In this document: positions 22,175-32,763 of the stretch, one piece after another
Layout: the number at the start of each line of letters is the position of its first letter
How positions within the stretch are numbered: position 1 is the stretch's first letter
IMG/VR virus record: IMGVR_UViG_3300033153_007262
Coordinates: 1-64,000 of that record
Direction: 5' to 3' (one strand)
From: a virus
DNA: 64,000 nucleotides
Made by a program: the position numbers and the translations under genes
The notes under the pieces: model-generated
Told to the model about the DNA's origin: nothing
Database searches by the model: none
What the model saw: only the letters and a program-made list of their open reading frames with translations

Positions 22175-25100
22175 TTTGAATTTATATAATGTCTATGTTG
22201 CAGACGGTGGCAATAAAGTGTGGAAGTTTGACGACTTCTCGAACACTGTTGTCGACAGTCTGCCTCTTAATCATATTTCAAATGCAATCCACGATGTGCA
22301 GATGTGGAATGGCGATTTGTATATATGTAACCCGTCGTCGAATAGAATACACAAACTTGACGGATTCTCGGATACCATACTTGGCAACCTTTATGTTTAT
22401 TCGATAGACGCAGACGTCTCGGGCGTCACTATGGACGAACACGGCAACCTTCTGATGGGCGGGTATGCTTCCGACAAGTTTTATAAGTGCAACGGGTTTT
22501 CTACAACCATAACAGATAGTTTTTATGCCGGGGCCGGGCAGACACTTCTGACGGGAATGTATTGGGACGCCGGCAAGGGAGATTTGTATTCGATAAATAG
22601 AGGGACGGTCAAAAAAGCGTTCCACCATAATGGGTTTGGGCAGTCATCGTCGGAGGAAGTTGCCTTGTCTGGTTATCCGTGGGGAATAGATTTTGACCCT
22701 CAAGGAGACTTTATTCACGGGGACGCCATATCAGGAAAAACAATGTATAAGAGGTCGGGGTTTACGACAACGATACTCGATACATTTACTATGCCGGGCG
22801 GGGTAGACGTTAGAGGAAATACGAGTTGGTTGCCGATAGATTATGTTAACATATCTGAAGATGTTTCTTTGTACGTACACATATATGTCCCACCCCCCGG
22901 TTTTTACTTTGAGAATATTTCTGTTTCCGAGGACGTATCCATTCTCTTTACTTTTGATTGGGCTGATGTAAATGACGAACTGTCTCTCACGGAAGATATC
23001 GAAATTTATCTTGCCCATATATTTGAAGCCATTGAGGATGTTTCAATAACGGAGACCATTTCTGCGGTTTTCATAACGGCGTTATATTCTATGGAGGCAG
23101 ACGATTCGGTGTCTGTTGAAGAAAGCGTTTCGTTCTTGTCCATTGATTCGCCGGAGTTAAATATATCGGAAAGTTTATTTGTAGAGGAATCCGTATCTGT
23201 TTTGGCTTGGTTGTTTTTACACACCATAAGCGTAGACGATGCTGTGGCCGTTTCTGAAAGCGTTGCCCTCACATTATTCGCCTCCCCGGAATTAAATATT
23301 TCTGAAAACGTATCTTCCGTTGAAGATATAACTCTCTCTCCATTCTTAGCAACCCTTTATGTAAATGTAAGCGACAGCGCAACGGTCTCCGACGTTTTTG
23401 TCGGCGCAAGTTTTGTTCTTATAATAGAAGGCCCAAATGTTTCAGACAGCGTCGCCGTAGCAGAGGACGTAGATAGAATCGGGGCCATAAATGCGGTCGT
23501 CCCACCACCGGCTGTCGGAAATTTAATTACGGCTGACTACAATGCCAAGCGTATTCGACGTGTGGACGGGTTTTCTGAAACGATATTAAATGTTAAATCA
23601 TATTCAAATTATGAGCAGAGGGCGGGTGGGGTATGTTTAGACCCGGACAACGGCGATATTATTCATACGGGAATTTATACCGAGTACAAGGTTTACAGAC
23701 TCCCGTGGGCAAATTCAGTACCGACAGATAGTTTTTCAGCGCCGTCAACGTACCCTATCGGCGTCGATATGGACGACTCCGGCAACGTTTTCCTCGCCAC
23801 GAGGGGAACAGGGGCAAAGGGGCTGTATAAATTTAACGGGTTCTCGTCTACAATTCTCGAAACATTTCCTATGCCCGGCCCCGAGAAAAATCCAGAAGGC
23901 ATCTGGTTGAATAGACCGGGGAAAGAATTCCTTTACACTTCTGATACTTCGTCAGGAAAAGTTTACAAGCATAGCGGGATAATAGGAACGATTGTCGACA
24001 GTATTAATATCGGCTCGCTTGGTAGAAACGTCCGGCAGATTACTTTTGATGATAACGGAAATGTAATTCACGCTACCACCACAAGCACAAGAGGTTGGTA
24101 TCGTATGGACGGGTTCAGCACGACGTTAAAAGATTGTATTAGCGACCCCGGATACACGATTTATCCGGCGGGTGCTTGGTGGGAAGCCCCGTCATTCTCG
24201 GGTGTGTCTGTTGCCGAAAACTTTGATATCGAAATGGTGTACGCCTCTTGGCTTCTGTCTGGTTCTGATGACGTGACGGTCGCCGAGAGCATTGATATTC
24301 ATCTTGATAATTTATTCTTTGATATTTATGAAGCATCCGGCTTATTAATCACAGAGCATACGGACGTTATTGACCTCGTTGTCGAGGTGGGTGTCGTGGC
24401 AGAGTTTGTTTCCATTGCCGAAGGGGTAAATTTAGCAAAAGAAACCTTAGAGATAAATGTTTCTGATGAGAGTACCGCAACAGAAGATATCGAAATCCTT
24501 GACCTCGTTGTCGAGTTATTTGCCTCGGAGAATATTTTTGTTCAATCTGTTCTCGAGGGATTATCATTGCCTGTACTGAATATCGATGTGGAAGAAGAAG
24601 TCGCTGTTGAAGAAACCGGCGATGCGCTTCTCGGGATATTAAATTTTGACACGGCTGACAATATCGGTGTCGTAGAGGCGCCCGGTATAGACGCCCTAAT
24701 AAGCCTATCTGCATTTGATGAGGTGACAGCGGAAGAAAATATTCAATCTTTCATTGACATTCTTTCCGTTTCTGTATTTGAATTTTCCGGCTTGTTGATT
24801 ACGGAACACGTCGATATTGTTGACCTCGTTGTTGAGGTTGGTGTTGTTGCCGAGGCTATTCCTGTCGCAGAAGATTTCCAAATATACTTGGATGCGTGGT
24901 CGCTAGTCGCCTCAGAGAATATAGTCGCCGAGGACTACGGCAACGCCGGGTTAACGGTTCTTTTCATTAACATTTTTGATGAGATAACGGTTGTAGAGGA
25001 CGCAGAGGTTGTTGATATTATCATTGAGATGCCTTTGTTTATTGAGGATATTTCTGTCCAAGACTTCGGTACGGCTTTCATTGGCGAGTACAATCTTTTA

Positions 25101-27926
25101 GTTTTTGATGAGATTGCGACCTCCGAAGACATTAATATGCACGATATTATTGTTGAGTTGTTCGCTTTTGATGTCGTGAATATCGAAGAACAAGCCACAT
25201 TATTTGATATCGTTATTGAATTATTTACGGCCCTTGACGAAATATCTGTAGTCGAGACCGCTACCGCCGGGCTTTCTGAATTATTCCTCTCCGTTAATGA
25301 AATTTTGTCGGTGAATGACGTTGCGAGTATGACGGATATTATAATCGAACTCGGAATCGTAACCGATTTGATTTCTGTTGTTGATGACTTTGATATATTT
25401 ATCGGCAGTCTTAACCCGGATGTTTTTGACGCCGTTGCGGTCACCGAGCAGATTTCTATGCACGATATCATCATTGAATTATTTGCCGGGGACGATATTT
25501 CTGCTATTGAAAACATTGCTGTTCAACTTCCAGATTTATATCTTGTGATTTCGCAAGACATCCTCGTCACAGAGGTTGCATTGCTAACGGATATTATTAT
25601 TGAGTTGGGTGTGGTAGCCGAGGCGGTTAGCCTCACTGAATTTATCGGCGCTATTTTGGTTCTTATTCCAAACGTTAACGACTCGATTTCTGTTTCAGAG
25701 GACATTGATTTATGGGTTCACTACCCGCCGAATGAGGTTGGCGTAGCACAAGCGAATTTGTATACCTCAAACCGGGTTACGGATTTAATTTATAAGTATG
25801 AAGGGTTCACGGATAACGTTCTAGGCACGACGTCCCCGCCGATTGGCGAGGGGAATGTTAAGGCGATAGTATACCGTAAAGATAATTTATATGTCTACGG
25901 AAGAAATTGGAATAAGGTTTGGAAGTGCAGTGGGTTCACAAATACCGTCCTCGACAGTTTCACTTCTGCCTATGAAGGGAAACTGCAAATTGGTATGAGC
26001 ATTGACGCAAATGACAATGTTTATACTCTATCTGAATTTAATTGGACGCCCCTCCTTGCATATGTTTATAAATATTCCGGGTTCTCGTCCACGGTAACAG
26101 ATTCCATAGGGTTGCCGGATGTGATTCAGGGCATACATATGAAGGACGGCAATTTGTATTGTCTGAACGACCAACAGAATTCCCTAGATAAAATGTCGGG
26201 GTTCTCAACGACTGTGTTGGATACGGTAAGTATTCTTGCAGACAATTACGGGGACTTAACTTTTGAAGGTGAGAACCCAATCTTTATCGGTCAAGGCGAC
26301 AACTATGCATATCGGTTAGCCGGCTTTACGTCGACCTTAACGGACACGGTATCAACGGGATTTTTAACGGCGGGAGTGAGTTGGGCGAGTTCGTTAGCGT
26401 TAGGCGAGGATTTATCTATAGCAGAAAATGTTTCGTTAACTCTATTCCTCGCTCCACGGGAAATAAAAAATGCCGTTGATGAGATTTCTGTGTCTGAAGA
26501 CTTTATCGTAAGTCTGCCGTTGTTTAACGTCTCGGACGATATCAGCACGGAGGACTTTGCGGAGGCGCAATTAGACGTCCTTAATATTAATGTCCTTGAC
26601 CCATTTCACGTTCTTATCACGGAATCAATTAGCATAATCGATTTGATAGTTGAGGTCGGTGTTGTTATGGACGCCGTGAATGTCCTCGACAGCGCCGACG
26701 TTGTGTTCCCTCTGTTATTATTATCTGTAGCCGATGACATTACGCAGACAGATGTTGCCGACGTTCTTATGCCGTTGCTTCTTATCGATGTAAACGCTAC
26801 CGTCGGCGTCACAGAGTCTGCCGAAGTTTTTGATATCATTGTTGAGTTGGGAATCGTTGCGGAGGAGATATCAACACAGGAGAGCGTATCATTTGAAATG
26901 CCTATCGCCATATCGGTATCTGAAAGCATATCGGTGGTTGAAAATATCGGCGCATTGATTACTCTCCGATTCAGCGTGTCCGACGTATCGACATTAGAAG
27001 AAAGCCTGTCGACGTTTTTAGATATTTTGAGCATAGACGTCAACGACCAAAATGCAGTGATAGAAGAGTTTAGTCCATTGATTGACGTTCTTGTCCCGGC
27101 TGTCGGCGAAGATATTTTGATTACCGAGGTCGTTGTTACGCACGACTTGGTAATTGAGTTGGGTGTCGTTGTTGACTTTGTATCTATCCAAGACGCAATA
27201 GATACAAGTCTGGACACTTTGTTTATTTCTTATTTTGATGAAATATCTGTTGCGGATGAAGGTCTCACACACATCGGCGTGCTAAATATTTCAGAAAATG
27301 AAGAAATTGCCGTCACAGAATACGCCGAGGTGTTCGATATCACTATTGAGTTGGGCATTGTTGCGGACGAGATTACTGTCTCCGAGACGTTCGATATTTT
27401 ATTGCCGGAGTTAAATTTTGATGTTGACGAGCCGTTCCACGTTCTTATTACAGAGGTCGCAAGCGTCCTTGACCTTGTTGTTGAAGTTGGCGTTGTCACA
27501 GAAGTCATTAATGTAAATGACTTCGCCGGGGTTACTCTCCCCGAGTTATTTTTAGGCGTGACCGATAGCGTTTCTGTGGTCGAGTGGGCAGAGGTATTTG
27601 ATATCATTATCGAACTCGGAATCGTTGCCGACGATATTAGTGTTGAGGAGTCAGCGCTGACGGTTCTGCCGGAGTTAAATATCACGTTGGTGGAGGATAT
27701 CTCTATCGCAGAAGCAATTCTTATGCACGATATCATTATCGAGTTGGGGATTGCCACGGAGGATGTTCAGATAAATGAACACGTGTTCATTTATTTGGAC
27801 ACTTTGAACCCGGTGTGCGTTGACGATATTTCCACGGCGGACGAATTGATAAATATTAGTATGCCTATTAATTTTGAGGCGGTTGAGCAGAGAGGCATAG
27901 CAATCGTTCAAGTTGGAGGTTGGTAA
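22167..27926 (+). CDS. giant beta-propeller and acidic-repeat protein (1919 aa)
   Basis: Three propeller-like blocks (about residues 1-225, 455-695 and 1190-1415) contain recurring motifs such as KxxGFSxTxxDSF and GNLxxGG, typical of NHL-type blades. Between and after them run dozens of 20-residue repeats of the form V-x-D-x-I-S-V-x-E-x(5)-L-x-x-L, very rich in Val, Ile, Asp and Glu and nearly devoid of Lys and Arg. The alternation suggests a beta-solenoid or stacked sandwich fibre. Such a protein would suit a virion fibre or adhesin. It starts in overlap with a glycosyltransferase and shares repeats with the genes at 28361 and 39952. Confidence 0.8.
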   Translation: MADLNLYNVYVADGGNKVWKFDDFSNTVVDSLPLNHISNAIHDVQMWNGDLYICNPSSNRIHKLDGFSDTILGNLYVYSIDADVSGVTMDEHGNLLMGGYASDKFYKCNGFSTTITDSFYAGAGQTLLTGMYWDAGKGDLYSINRGTVKKAFHHNGFGQSSSEEVALSGYPWGIDFDPQGDFIHGDAISGKTMYKRSGFTTTILDTFTMPGGVDVRGNTSWLPIDYVNISEDVSLYVHIYVPPPGFYFENISVSEDVSILFTFDWADVNDELSLTEDIEIYLAHIFEAIEDVSITETISAVFITALYSMEADDSVSVEESVSFLSIDSPELNISESLFVEESVSVLAWLFLHTISVDDAVAVSESVALTLFASPELNISENVSSVEDITLSPFLATLYVNVSDSATVSDVFVGASFVLIIEGPNVSDSVAVAEDVDRIGAINAVVPPPAVGNLITADYNAKRIRRVDGFSETILNVKSYSNYEQRAGGVCLDPDNGDIIHTGIYTEYKVYRLPWANSVPTDSFSAPSTYPIGVDMDDSGNVFLATRGTGAKGLYKFNGFSSTILETFPMPGPEKNPEGIWLNRPGKEFLYTSDTSSGKVYKHSGIIGTIVDSINIGSLGRNVRQITFDDNGNVIHATTTSTRGWYRMDGFSTTLKDCISDPGYTIYPAGAWWEAPSFSGVSVAENFDIEMVYASWLLSGSDDVTVAESIDIHLDNLFFDIYEASGLLITEHTDVIDLVVEVGVVAEFVSIAEGVNLAKETLEINVSDESTATEDIEILDLVVELFASENIFVQSVLEGLSLPVLNIDVEEEVAVEETGDALLGILNFDTADNIGVVEAPGIDALISLSAFDEVTAEENIQSFIDILSVSVFEFSGLLITEHVDIVDLVVEVGVVAEAIPVAEDFQIYLDAWSLVASENIVAEDYGNAGLTVLFINIFDEITVVEDAEVVDIIIEMPLFIEDISVQDFGTAFIGEYNLLVFDEIATSEDINMHDIIVELFAFDVVNIEEQATLFDIVIELFTALDEISVVETATAGLSELFLSVNEILSVNDVASMTDIIIELGIVTDLISVVDDFDIFIGSLNPDVFDAVAVTEQISMHDIIIELFAGDDISAIENIAVQLPDLYLVISQDILVTEVALLTDIIIELGVVAEAVSLTEFIGAILVLIPNVNDSISVSEDIDLWVHYPPNEVGVAQANLYTSNRVTDLIYKYEGFTDNVLGTTSPPIGEGNVKAIVYRKDNLYVYGRNWNKVWKCSGFTNTVLDSFTSAYEGKLQIGMSIDANDNVYTLSEFNWTPLLAYVYKYSGFSSTVTDSIGLPDVIQGIHMKDGNLYCLNDQQNSLDKMSGFSTTVLDTVSILADNYGDLTFEGENPIFIGQGDNYAYRLAGFTSTLTDTVSTGFLTAGVSWASSLALGEDLSIAENVSLTLFLAPREIKNAVDEISVSEDFIVSLPLFNVSDDISTEDFAEAQLDVLNINVLDPFHVLITESISIIDLIVEVGVVMDAVNVLDSADVVFPLLLLSVADDITQTDVADVLMPLLLIDVNATVGVTESAEVFDIIVELGIVAEEISTQESVSFEMPIAISVSESISVVENIGALITLRFSVSDVSTLEESLSTFLDILSIDVNDQNAVIEEFSPLIDVLVPAVGEDILITEVVVTHDLVIELGVVVDFVSIQDAIDTSLDTLFISYFDEISVADEGLTHIGVLNISENEEIAVTEYAEVFDITIELGIVADEITVSETFDILLPELNFDVDEPFHVLITEVASVLDLVVEVGVVTEVINVNDFAGVTLPELFLGVTDSVSVVEWAEVFDIIIELGIVADDISVEESALTVLPELNITLVEDISIAEAILMHDIIIELGIATEDVQINEHVFIYLDTLNPVCVDDISTADELINISMPINFEAVEQRGIAIVQVGGW

Positions 27927-27927
27927 T

Positions 27928-28113
27928 ATGGGGCAAGTTAATACCGAACAGGCCATTGAGATTTTTAATGCCGGCGCAGAAACGGTTCGTGAGGCGGTTG
28001 TTATTGAGGCAGAGCCGACAAGTTATTTAGTCCCGGTTATTATTGCGGTTGTAACAGGAGTTTTTGGTTTGATTGGGATATGGTTAAAGGTTAAATTAAG
28101 TAAAAAGAAATAA
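27928..28113 (+). CDS. small single-span membrane protein (61 aa)
   Basis: The ATG at 27928 follows GGAGG with good spacing and is preferred over an ATG at 27913 inside the giant gene. The protein has an acidic N-terminal half and one transmembrane helix (about residues 32-53, VIIAVVTGVFGLIGIWLKV), ending in a Lys-rich tail (LSKKK) that should face the cytoplasm. Lying between two giant repeat proteins, it might be an assembly factor, or a holin or antiholin-type protein. No family is assigned. Confidence 0.55.
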   Translation: MGQVNTEQAIEIFNAGAETVREAVVIEAEPTSYLVPVIIAVVTGVFGLIGIWLKVKLSKKK

Positions 28114-28125
28114 CGGGAGGGGATT

Positions 28126-28356
28126 ATGCCACCAGAGACATTAGGAAGTTATGTGAAAGTTTTACACGAAATTAACAGGGCGGTGTTCTTCGGGACGTGT
28201 CCTAATTACCTTGCGAATCTAGAAATCGAGAAAGCAAGAATGGAAACAGACAATCCAACGTGGGCGACAAACCCCGGGTTGGTGAATCTATTACAGAATC
28301 ACAAAGGCGCAAATAAGTATGGAAAGAAAAAGGGAAGCCCTAATTCAGAGGAATAA
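28126..28356 (+). CDS. small hypothetical protein (76 aa)
   Basis: The gene follows ACGGGAGGGG and encodes a helical N-terminal part (GSYVKVLHEINRAVFFG) with a Lys/Asn/Gly-rich tail. It has no membrane segment or recognised domain. It ends 4 nt before the second giant repeat gene and is presumably co-expressed with it. A role in folding or attaching that protein is possible but unsupported. Confidence 0.5.
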   Translation: MPPETLGSYVKVLHEINRAVFFGTCPNYLANLEIEKARMETDNPTWATNPGLVNLLQNHKGANKYGKKKGSPNSEE

Positions 28357-28360
28357 ATAG

Positions 28361-31300
28361 ATGCCTGATTTACCTTTAATCTTTGATTCGGTAGTGATAT
28401 CTGAAAAGATATTCTATGAAGTCGGTCACGAAGAGAACGAGTATCTTTACGCTACGACACTCGGCGGAACGATTACGCCTACGGACAGCGCAAATATGAT
28501 TGATGGGGCGTTTAATGATTCCGTCGGGTATTGGGACAGCCAAACGGGTAACGTCCTGTTTACTGCGTTTGAAGATACGGCGTACACCGATTTCAATACT
28601 ATTCAGAAAGTATTGCTACAAATCAGATTAGATTTCAGCGCCTACAATGTAAACGATACCTTTGTCATTGAAATTTGGGACGGCACAGTTTGGACAGAGA
28701 TTATAAATTTCAGTGCGTCCGGGGATGGGTTTGCAACGCCGAGTATTATTACTCTTGATGCAACGGGTATCCTTAACAGCATAGCAAAGATAGACGGTTG
28801 CCAAGTAAGATTTACAAATGTGATGCAAGGTAGCCCCGATTATACTGTCTCCATTGACACGGCAAGATTAGAAATCATTTTACATAGCGCCGAAGAGTTT
28901 TTGTGGGGTGAAGAAGTCACCACGGCAATTGCCTTAATAAATTATCAGCATTGCATTGACGCCCGGTTCAATGGGTTAGAATCAGAGTTTATTATGGCGT
29001 CCGGGACGATTCTGTTCAATAAACTATTCGACACTATCGAAACAGTCATTGACGATTTTTCAGAAATATTTGCAGAAACAAAGTGGCACGCTACGGCTCC
29101 GCAGATTGATGACGTTATTGTCCTTGAAGTTTATAACGGCACGAGTTGGACGCCTCTCGAAACGTGGACGGCGGGGGTAAACCCGTGGCCGGTGAACATC
29201 GATTCCTTATTCTCTTACAATATCACGTCATTATTCACGTCAATCGCTTCCTTGAATAATGCTCAAATGAGATTTGTCACTACAAAGAACGCCGGGGCGG
29301 ATGCAGACATCCATCTTGATGAAGTTCGCATTAAGATTAAAACGCTTCGGATTAAAATAAGTGATTTTGTCGATATCAATGCAGAAGATTACGTCACGAT
29401 GCAGATGATATCCAGACCGAATATTTGGGAGAATATTTCTGTTGCCGAGGACGTCTCCATTGTCCTCGACCAATTAAGTATTAACGTTTCTGAATTATCC
29501 GGGATATTGATTACCGAACACGTTGACGTCGTTGACTTGGTGGTGGAGGTTGGCGTTATCGCTGACTTTATCTCTGAAATTTGTATTGCTGAGATGTTGC
29601 TTGACGTTTTGAACATAAATATTTCTGATTCCATCTTTGTGACGGAGGAATGCACAGCGTCCCTTGACGTATTAAATATTGATGCGGGCGCAGATATAGA
29701 TATCACCGATGGCGTGTCGTTCCTTTTGTCTCTAGGGTTTATTGTTTCTGATGAGATAGAGATTACAGAATATATAAATATCGGCTTTAGCGTATTAAAG
29801 ATAAGCGTTGCCGATAATATCACGACCGCCGAGAATATCAACGTGACACTTGACGTTCTTAACGTGAATGTCCTTGAATCAAACGGCTTATTAATAACGG
29901 AACACATTGATGTAATTGATTTGGTAATTGAGGTCGGTGTTGTCGCAGACTTTATGACCGAGGTTTGTTTTGCTGAAATGTTGCTTGACGTGTTAAACAT
30001 TTCTGTCGGCGACGATATTTCTATCACCGAGGATGTTCAAGTCCTCGATATTATAATCGAGTTGTCAGGGTACGACAACATTACGGTTGCCGAGTCCGTC
30101 GAATTAACTTTCCTCGCATCCCCGGAAATAAATGTTTTTGATGTGACGACGGTTACTGAATTTATTCAAGTCCTCGATATTATAATCGAGTTGCCGGCGG
30201 TCAATACAATAACTGTGACGGATTCAGCCGACGTATTTCTATCTGATTTAACATTGGCAGTCTATGACGATATGACCGTGACGGAATCGGTTAGCGTCCT
30301 CGATATCATTGTTGAGATTGGGATTGTCGTAGACACGGGAAGCGTGCAAGAGGTCGTGTTCGTTGGATTGGACTCTCTGTTTTTGTCCGCCGGAGAAGAT
30401 ATTTCTATCGTAGATAATATTTCTATCGGACTTGACGTTCTTTATTTTGACGTGTCCGATTCGGTTTCTATTGCAGAGGACGTCCAACTGCTTGATATCA
30501 CCGTTGAATTATTTGCGACGGATATAATAACAGTAACGGATTTTGCCTCGGTGTCGATTGGTGGATTGAGCCTTGCGGTTTTTGATGGCGTTCTTATCAC
30601 AGATGTCGTTAGCGTCCACGATATTATTGTTGAGGTTGGCATCGCCGTAGACACGGCAACGATAGAAGAGAATGTTGCCGTTGGGTTGGACGCATTATTC
30701 CTATCGGTCGGTGACGATATCCCTGTCGCCGATGATGTACAAATATCACTTGCTGTATTAAATATTATCGTTTCTGATGAGGCGACGATTACGGAATCCG
30801 TTCAATTACTCGATATCGTAATCGAACTTGGAATTGTTTTTGACGATATTAGTATCGCCGAGGATGTCTCTATAATTTTGTCCGGCGCCTTTCTCACCGC
30901 AACGGATAATATTTCTGTTACAGAATCCATTGCTTTGACTTTCCTTAACTCGCCGGAGGTAGACGTTTTTGACACAGCCGGCATTACAGAATTCGTTCAG
31001 ATATTAGATTTGGCTCTCGGGGTTGAGGCGGTCGATAATATATCCGTCACGGAATATGCAAATCTTCTTGATATCGTAATTGAATTAGAAATCGTATTTG
31101 ATGAATCGACATTGAATGAAAGCGTGTCGATATATTTGGATATCTTAAACATAGATGTTTCTGACAGCGTTTTGATTACTGAGGTTGCACAGATAATTGA
31201 TTTGGTAATTGAAGTCGGGGTTGTTGCGGATACCATTGGCGTGTCGGACAGCGCAACGGCGCAATTGGACGTTCTTAATTTTTCCGTAAGCGATACGTTA

Positions 31301-32455
31301 GCCATCACAGAAGATTTCCAATTTCAACTTACCGTTCCACCAGCCGGGGGTTCAGATGACATTGTCATCAGCGAAGTCGTGTCGGTTGGCCTTGACCAAT
31401 TATTCCTGTTCGCTCAAGAGCCGGTGGGCGTGTTTGATATCGCAATTATGACCGACCTTGTAATTGAGTTGGGGCCGGTGGTTGAGAACATTTCTGTGAT
31501 AGATTTGGGCGGGCCGACGCTTGGCGAGTTATTGATATCGGTTAGCGAGGATTTGAATATTGAAGAGTGGGTAACGGTTTTTGACCCGATTATCGAGTTG
31601 GGAGCCGGGGAGGATATCCTTGTAACAGAAGATTTATCTGTCCTCACGCCCGTGTTATACGTGCGCACGCACGAGGATATCGGCGTGCAAGAGTCAATTA
31701 GCGTTCTTGATATCGTCATTGAGGTCGGCGTTGTTATCGATGTCGTTGGTATTACAGAACTTGCGACACTTACTTTAGGCGAGTTGGTGATATTTGCCGG
31801 GGAAGATGTCCTTGTCACAGAGGTTGCCACGGTATTTGACGAGGCATTGGGCGTTGGCCCTGTGTGGGACGGTATAAGCGCCGGGGAGTTTGTCGCCGTA
31901 TCCTTAGACGTTTTGAGCGTGTTCGGGCTGTCTGAGGCGACTGTGCAAGACTACGGCACGGTTTTTGACCCCATCATCGACCTTTTTGTCTCAGATAGCG
32001 TTGGCGTGACCGAAGTTGTTATTACGCCGTTTGGGGTTATCGTTGGGGACGACGCATATGTTAACGGGGCGTTGACGGATTATGTTGCGGTGGTTGAGTT
32101 TACGGACATCGTTATTCCGTTCCTCGACGTATCTGTTGCCGATGATATTATCGTAACAGAATGGGCGACGGTTTTTGATATCATCATTGAGTTGGGGATT
32201 GTCTTTGACGAAATAACTGTTGAAGAATTTGTGCTTCCCCCGGTAACATCTTTCGATATTTTTGTATGGGATGAGATATTTATTAGCGAATATGTGATTG
32301 CCGGATATCCATTGAAGATAAATGTTGCAGATGATATCCTAATAATAGAATATGAATTAGTCCTGCAACAGGCGTACGATTTGTACCCAAGACTTTATAA
32401 CGTCTGTCCACGGCGCCGGATATTCACGAGAGATAAAAGGAAGGTGAAATTATGA
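28361..32455 (+). CDS. giant acidic-repeat protein with N-terminal jelly-roll-like domains (1364 aa)
   Basis: Residues about 1-175 and 180-330 form two related beta-rich domains with motifs like FVIEIWDGTVWTEIINF and VLEVYNGTSWTPLETW, recalling carbohydrate-binding jelly rolls. From about 345 to 1330 the protein consists of the same 20-residue acidic repeats as the gene at 22167, including near-identical blocks such as LLITEHIDVIDLVIEVGVV. The last 20 residues are abruptly basic (CPRRRIFTRDKRKVKL). It is probably a second virion fibre or adhesin. The stop overlaps the next start by four bases. Confidence 0.78.
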   Translation: MPDLPLIFDSVVISEKIFYEVGHEENEYLYATTLGGTITPTDSANMIDGAFNDSVGYWDSQTGNVLFTAFEDTAYTDFNTIQKVLLQIRLDFSAYNVNDTFVIEIWDGTVWTEIINFSASGDGFATPSIITLDATGILNSIAKIDGCQVRFTNVMQGSPDYTVSIDTARLEIILHSAEEFLWGEEVTTAIALINYQHCIDARFNGLESEFIMASGTILFNKLFDTIETVIDDFSEIFAETKWHATAPQIDDVIVLEVYNGTSWTPLETWTAGVNPWPVNIDSLFSYNITSLFTSIASLNNAQMRFVTTKNAGADADIHLDEVRIKIKTLRIKISDFVDINAEDYVTMQMISRPNIWENISVAEDVSIVLDQLSINVSELSGILITEHVDVVDLVVEVGVIADFISEICIAEMLLDVLNINISDSIFVTEECTASLDVLNIDAGADIDITDGVSFLLSLGFIVSDEIEITEYINIGFSVLKISVADNITTAENINVTLDVLNVNVLESNGLLITEHIDVIDLVIEVGVVADFMTEVCFAEMLLDVLNISVGDDISITEDVQVLDIIIELSGYDNITVAESVELTFLASPEINVFDVTTVTEFIQVLDIIIELPAVNTITVTDSADVFLSDLTLAVYDDMTVTESVSVLDIIVEIGIVVDTGSVQEVVFVGLDSLFLSAGEDISIVDNISIGLDVLYFDVSDSVSIAEDVQLLDITVELFATDIITVTDFASVSIGGLSLAVFDGVLITDVVSVHDIIVEVGIAVDTATIEENVAVGLDALFLSVGDDIPVADDVQISLAVLNIIVSDEATITESVQLLDIVIELGIVFDDISIAEDVSIILSGAFLTATDNISVTESIALTFLNSPEVDVFDTAGITEFVQILDLALGVEAVDNISVTEYANLLDIVIELEIVFDESTLNESVSIYLDILNIDVSDSVLITEVAQIIDLVIEVGVVADTIGVSDSATAQLDVLNFSVSDTLAITEDFQFQLTVPPAGGSDDIVISEVVSVGLDQLFLFAQEPVGVFDIAIMTDLVIELGPVVENISVIDLGGPTLGELLISVSEDLNIEEWVTVFDPIIELGAGEDILVTEDLSVLTPVLYVRTHEDIGVQESISVLDIVIEVGVVIDVVGITELATLTLGELVIFAGEDVLVTEVATVFDEALGVGPVWDGISAGEFVAVSLDVLSVFGLSEATVQDYGTVFDPIIDLFVSDSVGVTEVVITPFGVIVGDDAYVNGALTDYVAVVEFTDIVIPFLDVSVADDIIVTEWATVFDIIIELGIVFDEITVEEFVLPPVTSFDIFVWDEIFISEYVIAGYPLKINVADDILIIEYELVLQQAYDLYPRLYNVCPRRRIFTRDKRKVKL

Positions 32456-32751
32456 AAAAGGTTCCAACGTTACAAAAGGCTCCGGCAGAACAATTTGCAG
32501 TTGGATTGAAATATGAAAGTCCTGACCTTGATGAGGGGCAGAGAATTGTTAGTTGTACAGTAACAATTCAGCCGGTGGAGACCGGCGGGTTGGAAGTCGA
32601 CGGCAGTCCTGTTATTGAACACGATATCGTTTCACAAATGATAAAGGGCGGTGTCCACGGCAGTGATTATTACGTCAAGTTTTTAAGCGTCACATCCATT
32701 GGCCATATTTACGAGGATTCTATTTTTGTCCGAGTAAGGAATATTCAATAA
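32452..32751 (+). CDS. small beta-rich phage protein (99 aa)
   Basis: The 99-aa product begins with MKKVPTLQKAPAEQFAVGLK and continues as alternating beta strands (IVSCTVTIQP, YYVKFLSVTSIG, IFVRVRNIQ). Similar small proteins lie just upstream of head-tail connector genes in other siphoviruses and may adapt fibres or connectors. It starts in a four-base overlap with the giant gene and precedes the connector gene by 12 nt. The call is positional and shape-based. Confidence 0.55.
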   Translation: MKKVPTLQKAPAEQFAVGLKYESPDLDEGQRIVSCTVTIQPVETGGLEVDGSPVIEHDIVSQMIKGGVHGSDYYVKFLSVTSIGHIYEDSIFVRVRNIQ

Positions 32752-32763
32752 GAGAGGTGAACG

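Noticed and set aside
24935-27757. Long reverse-strand Ser/Thr-rich frames across the giant repeat genes
   Set aside because: They mirror the Asp/Glu/Val codon pattern of the forward repeats and have no start signals.
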